Positions 6,132 to 6,594 of a stretch of DNA of 6,594 nucleotides are shown here, piece by piece. The translations under genes and the position numbers were made by a program. Every line of letters begins with the position of its first letter. The stretch's first letter is position 1. Source of the DNA: JAVBNF01 sp031551725. GTDB taxonomy: Bacteria; Bacteroidota; Bacteroidia; Bacteroidales; P3. The stretch covers positions 1-6,594 of the forward strand of contig JAVBNF010000050.1 in NCBI GenBank assembly GCA_031551725.1. The letters run 5' to 3'. Below the pieces are notes generated by a model. That model ran no database searches and was not told the origin of the DNA. It saw only the letters and a list, made by a program, of their open reading frames with translations.

Positions 6132-6161
6132 CAAACGTTAAAAAATTGTTAAAATTTCAAA
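6132..6161 (-). promoter_or_regulatory. Candidate promoter of the nuclease gene
   Basis: On the minus strand TTTG (plus 6158-6161), 18 nt, then AACGTTTG (plus 6132-6139) matches seven of eight positions, counting the two free ones, of TAnnTTTG. A start near 6125 would leave a leader of about 60 nt that includes a GGGGGGC run (plus 6110-6116) and ends in an A/T-rich tract before the ATG. The spacing is slightly short and the first T is missing, so this is tentative. Confidence 0.35.
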
Positions 6162-6175
6162 TCAAAGAAATTTAA

Positions 6176-6207
6176 TTTCATTTTTTCGAAAAATATTCAT
6201 AACTTTG
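6176..6207 (+). promoter_or_regulatory. Bacteroidota-type promoter for the long hairpin RNA or leader
   Basis: TTTC (6176-6179), a 20-nt spacer and TAACTTTG (6200-6207) give an exact -7 box and a 3-of-4 -33 box. Transcription should start around 6214. This is the only convincing plus-strand promoter between the nuclease gene and the reading frame at 6538. Confidence 0.65.
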
Positions 6208-6218
6208 CGAAATAAATA

Positions 6219-6255
6219 TACGATATACGAGGATGTCCTCACATCGTACATCGTA
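6219..6255 (+). repeat. Promoter-proximal inverted repeat built from TACGA/TCGTA units
   Basis: The 12-nt arm 6219-6230 (TACGATATACGA) pairs with 6244-6255 (TCGTACATCGTA) in 11 of 12 positions around a 13-nt loop. Each arm itself holds two copies of TACGA or TCGTA. It begins about 5 nt after the predicted start, so it would form a 5'-terminal hairpin on the transcript; a DNA operator is the alternative. Confidence 0.55.
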
Positions 6256-6306
6256 CATGAAAAACTAAAAACAACTTATATAGAAAAACACTAATTAAAC
6301 ATAAAT

Positions 6307-6475
6307 AAAAAAGCGTAAGCTTAAATTCTTCATTAGAGAACCGCTAATTTTCAAATCCAAAGAATTCGTAAGCGATACGCTCATGCTGTGTTCCGGCGTG
6401 AGTTGTGTCTTATTTTGGATTGGGTTCTTAGCGGTACCTCTAATGAAATAAGAAATTCAACTCGCGCCTTTTTTT
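6307..6475 (+). ncRNA. Long interrupted hairpin RNA ending in T7 (6S-like shape or attenuator leader)
   Basis: One continuous rod-like fold spans this region. Its stems are AATTCTT-type pairing (6324-6330 with 6450-6457, one bulge), CATTAGAG/CTCTAATG (6331-6338 with 6438-6445), ACCGCTAA/TTAGCGGT (6340-6347 with 6428-6435) and AATCCAAA/TTTGGATT (6354-6361 with 6414-6421). A 13-bp apical stem with one bulge follows (6374-6386 with 6396-6409, 9-nt loop). A 6x6 and a 12x4 internal loop interrupt the rod. GCG/CGC closes the base, and T7 follows at 6469-6475. The apical stem uses three G-U pairs on the plus strand that would be A-C mismatches on the other, so the RNA is probably plus-strand. The overall shape (closing stem, asymmetric bubble, apical stem) recalls 6S RNA, but no sequence signature confirms it. 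An attenuator for the frame at 6538, or a MITE-like repeat, are alternatives. Confidence 0.6.
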
Positions 6476-6484
6476 ATGCATATT

Positions 6485-6501
6485 GAGACCCTTCGGGTCT
6501 C
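6485..6501. repeat. Perfect hairpin GAGACCC-TTC-GGGTCTC
   Basis: This is a 7-bp perfect palindrome with a 3-nt loop, located between the T7 of the long hairpin and the frame at 6538. No T-run follows on either strand, so it is not a classical terminator. It resembles small REP-like hairpins seen between genes in this phylum. Confidence 0.6.
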
Positions 6502-6537
6502 GATTGATTCAAACATAAAAACAAATAAATAACACAC

Positions 6538-6594
6538 ATGAAAACACATTTACAATTATCGGCTGCGGCCTGTACGGGCAACCCTTGCGGTTGC
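6538..6594 (+). CDS. Possible start of a small cysteine-rich protein (cut by window end)
   Basis: An ATG at 6538, preceded by an A-rich tract typical of Bacteroidota leaders, opens a frame of 19 residues that runs off the edge: MKTHLQLSAAACTGNPCGC. Three cysteines lie within eight residues (C12, C17, C19). The last 34 nt are clearly richer in G and C than the non-coding DNA before them, which supports a coding switch here. I do not recognise the family. The hydrophobic stretch is too short for a normal signal peptide. No promoter lies between the T7 at 6469-6475 and this ATG, so expression would depend on readthrough of the long hairpin. A perfect GCAACC/GGTTGC hairpin (6578-6594) falls inside the frame. 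Confidence 0.4.
   Translation, partial: MKTHLQLSAAACTGNPCGC

Noticed and set aside
6233..6268. Tiny frame MSSHRTSYMKN as a leader-peptide gene
   Set aside because: Eleven codons that lie largely within an inverted repeat, with no run of a single amino acid that would suggest translational sensing; not annotated as a CDS.
6345..6360. TTCAAATCC, similar to a tRNA T-loop
   Set aside because: No acceptor, D-arm or anticodon stem can be built around it; the bases belong to the long hairpin.
6376..6405. GGAA followed by AGCA on the minus strand, reminiscent of the SRP RNA tip
   Set aside because: The GGAA loop would be closed by C opposite C, and the partner CAGG side is absent, so it does not form SRP domain IV.
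6510..6517. Minus-strand TATGTTTG, an exact -7 box that could transcribe the long hairpin in the opposite direction, ending at the A/T6 run 6307-6312
   Set aside because: No -33 element at 19-21 nt, and the apical stem would lose three pairs (G-U on plus becomes A-C on minus). Kept only as an alternative.
1..6594. CRISPR array, insertion sequence, tRNA or rRNA gene
   Set aside because: No regularly spaced repeats, transposase, terminal inverted repeats with target duplication, or cloverleaf were found.

Overview
The window looks like chromosomal DNA of a member of the Bacteroidota. This rests on (1) Bacteroidota-type promoters (TTTG, about 20 nt, TAnnTTTG) in the intergenic regions, (2) AT-rich leaders without Shine-Dalgarno motifs in front of every gene, and (3) gene content: a full-length RadA starting MAKTKTAYFC, PanC, a YitT-type membrane protein and a DeaD-like helicase with a DbpA-type RNA-binding domain and an RG-rich tail. 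The species cannot be told from the sequence alone.

Layout. Positions 1-116 hold the 3' end of an unrecognised plus-strand gene. Next comes a plus-strand run radA (166-1533), panC (1649-2485) and a YitT-family gene (2498-3367), closed by a rho-independent terminator at 3392-3427. radA and panC are separated by a long imperfect inverted repeat; panC and yitT are only 12 nt apart and probably cotranscribed. Facing them on the minus strand is the DEAD-box RNA helicase (3431-5308), followed upstream by a 321-nt non-coding stretch. Beyond that, still on the minus strand, is a 143-residue protein (5630-6061) that looks like a stand-alone PBECR-type (Barnase-EndoU-ColicinE5/D-RelE-like) nuclease domain, normally known from phage and polyvalent proteins.

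The last third is the most interesting part. Between the helicase and the nuclease gene, two divergent promoters share a perfect 14-nt inverted repeat. The plus-strand one has a near-ideal promoter (TTTG, 20 nt, TACCTTTG) and is followed about 100 nt later by a hairpin plus T6 terminator. This predicts a roughly 104-nt small RNA that converges on the nuclease gene and overlaps its last codons. The minus-strand one would give the helicase a long structured leader in addition to a proximal promoter.

Upstream of the nuclease gene (6062-6537) there is no gene. This stretch carries a plus-strand promoter, a promoter-proximal hairpin, and a long interrupted hairpin of about 160 nt ending in T7. The long hairpin is either a stand-alone RNA with 6S-like overall shape or an attenuator-like leader for a small cysteine-rich reading frame that begins at 6538 and runs off the window.

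Housekeeping functions (recombination repair, pantothenate synthesis, RNA remodelling) fill the left two thirds. The right third is an accessory pocket where an AT-rich nuclease gene is flanked by two predicted structured RNAs. A regulatory link between these RNAs and the nuclease is inference only.
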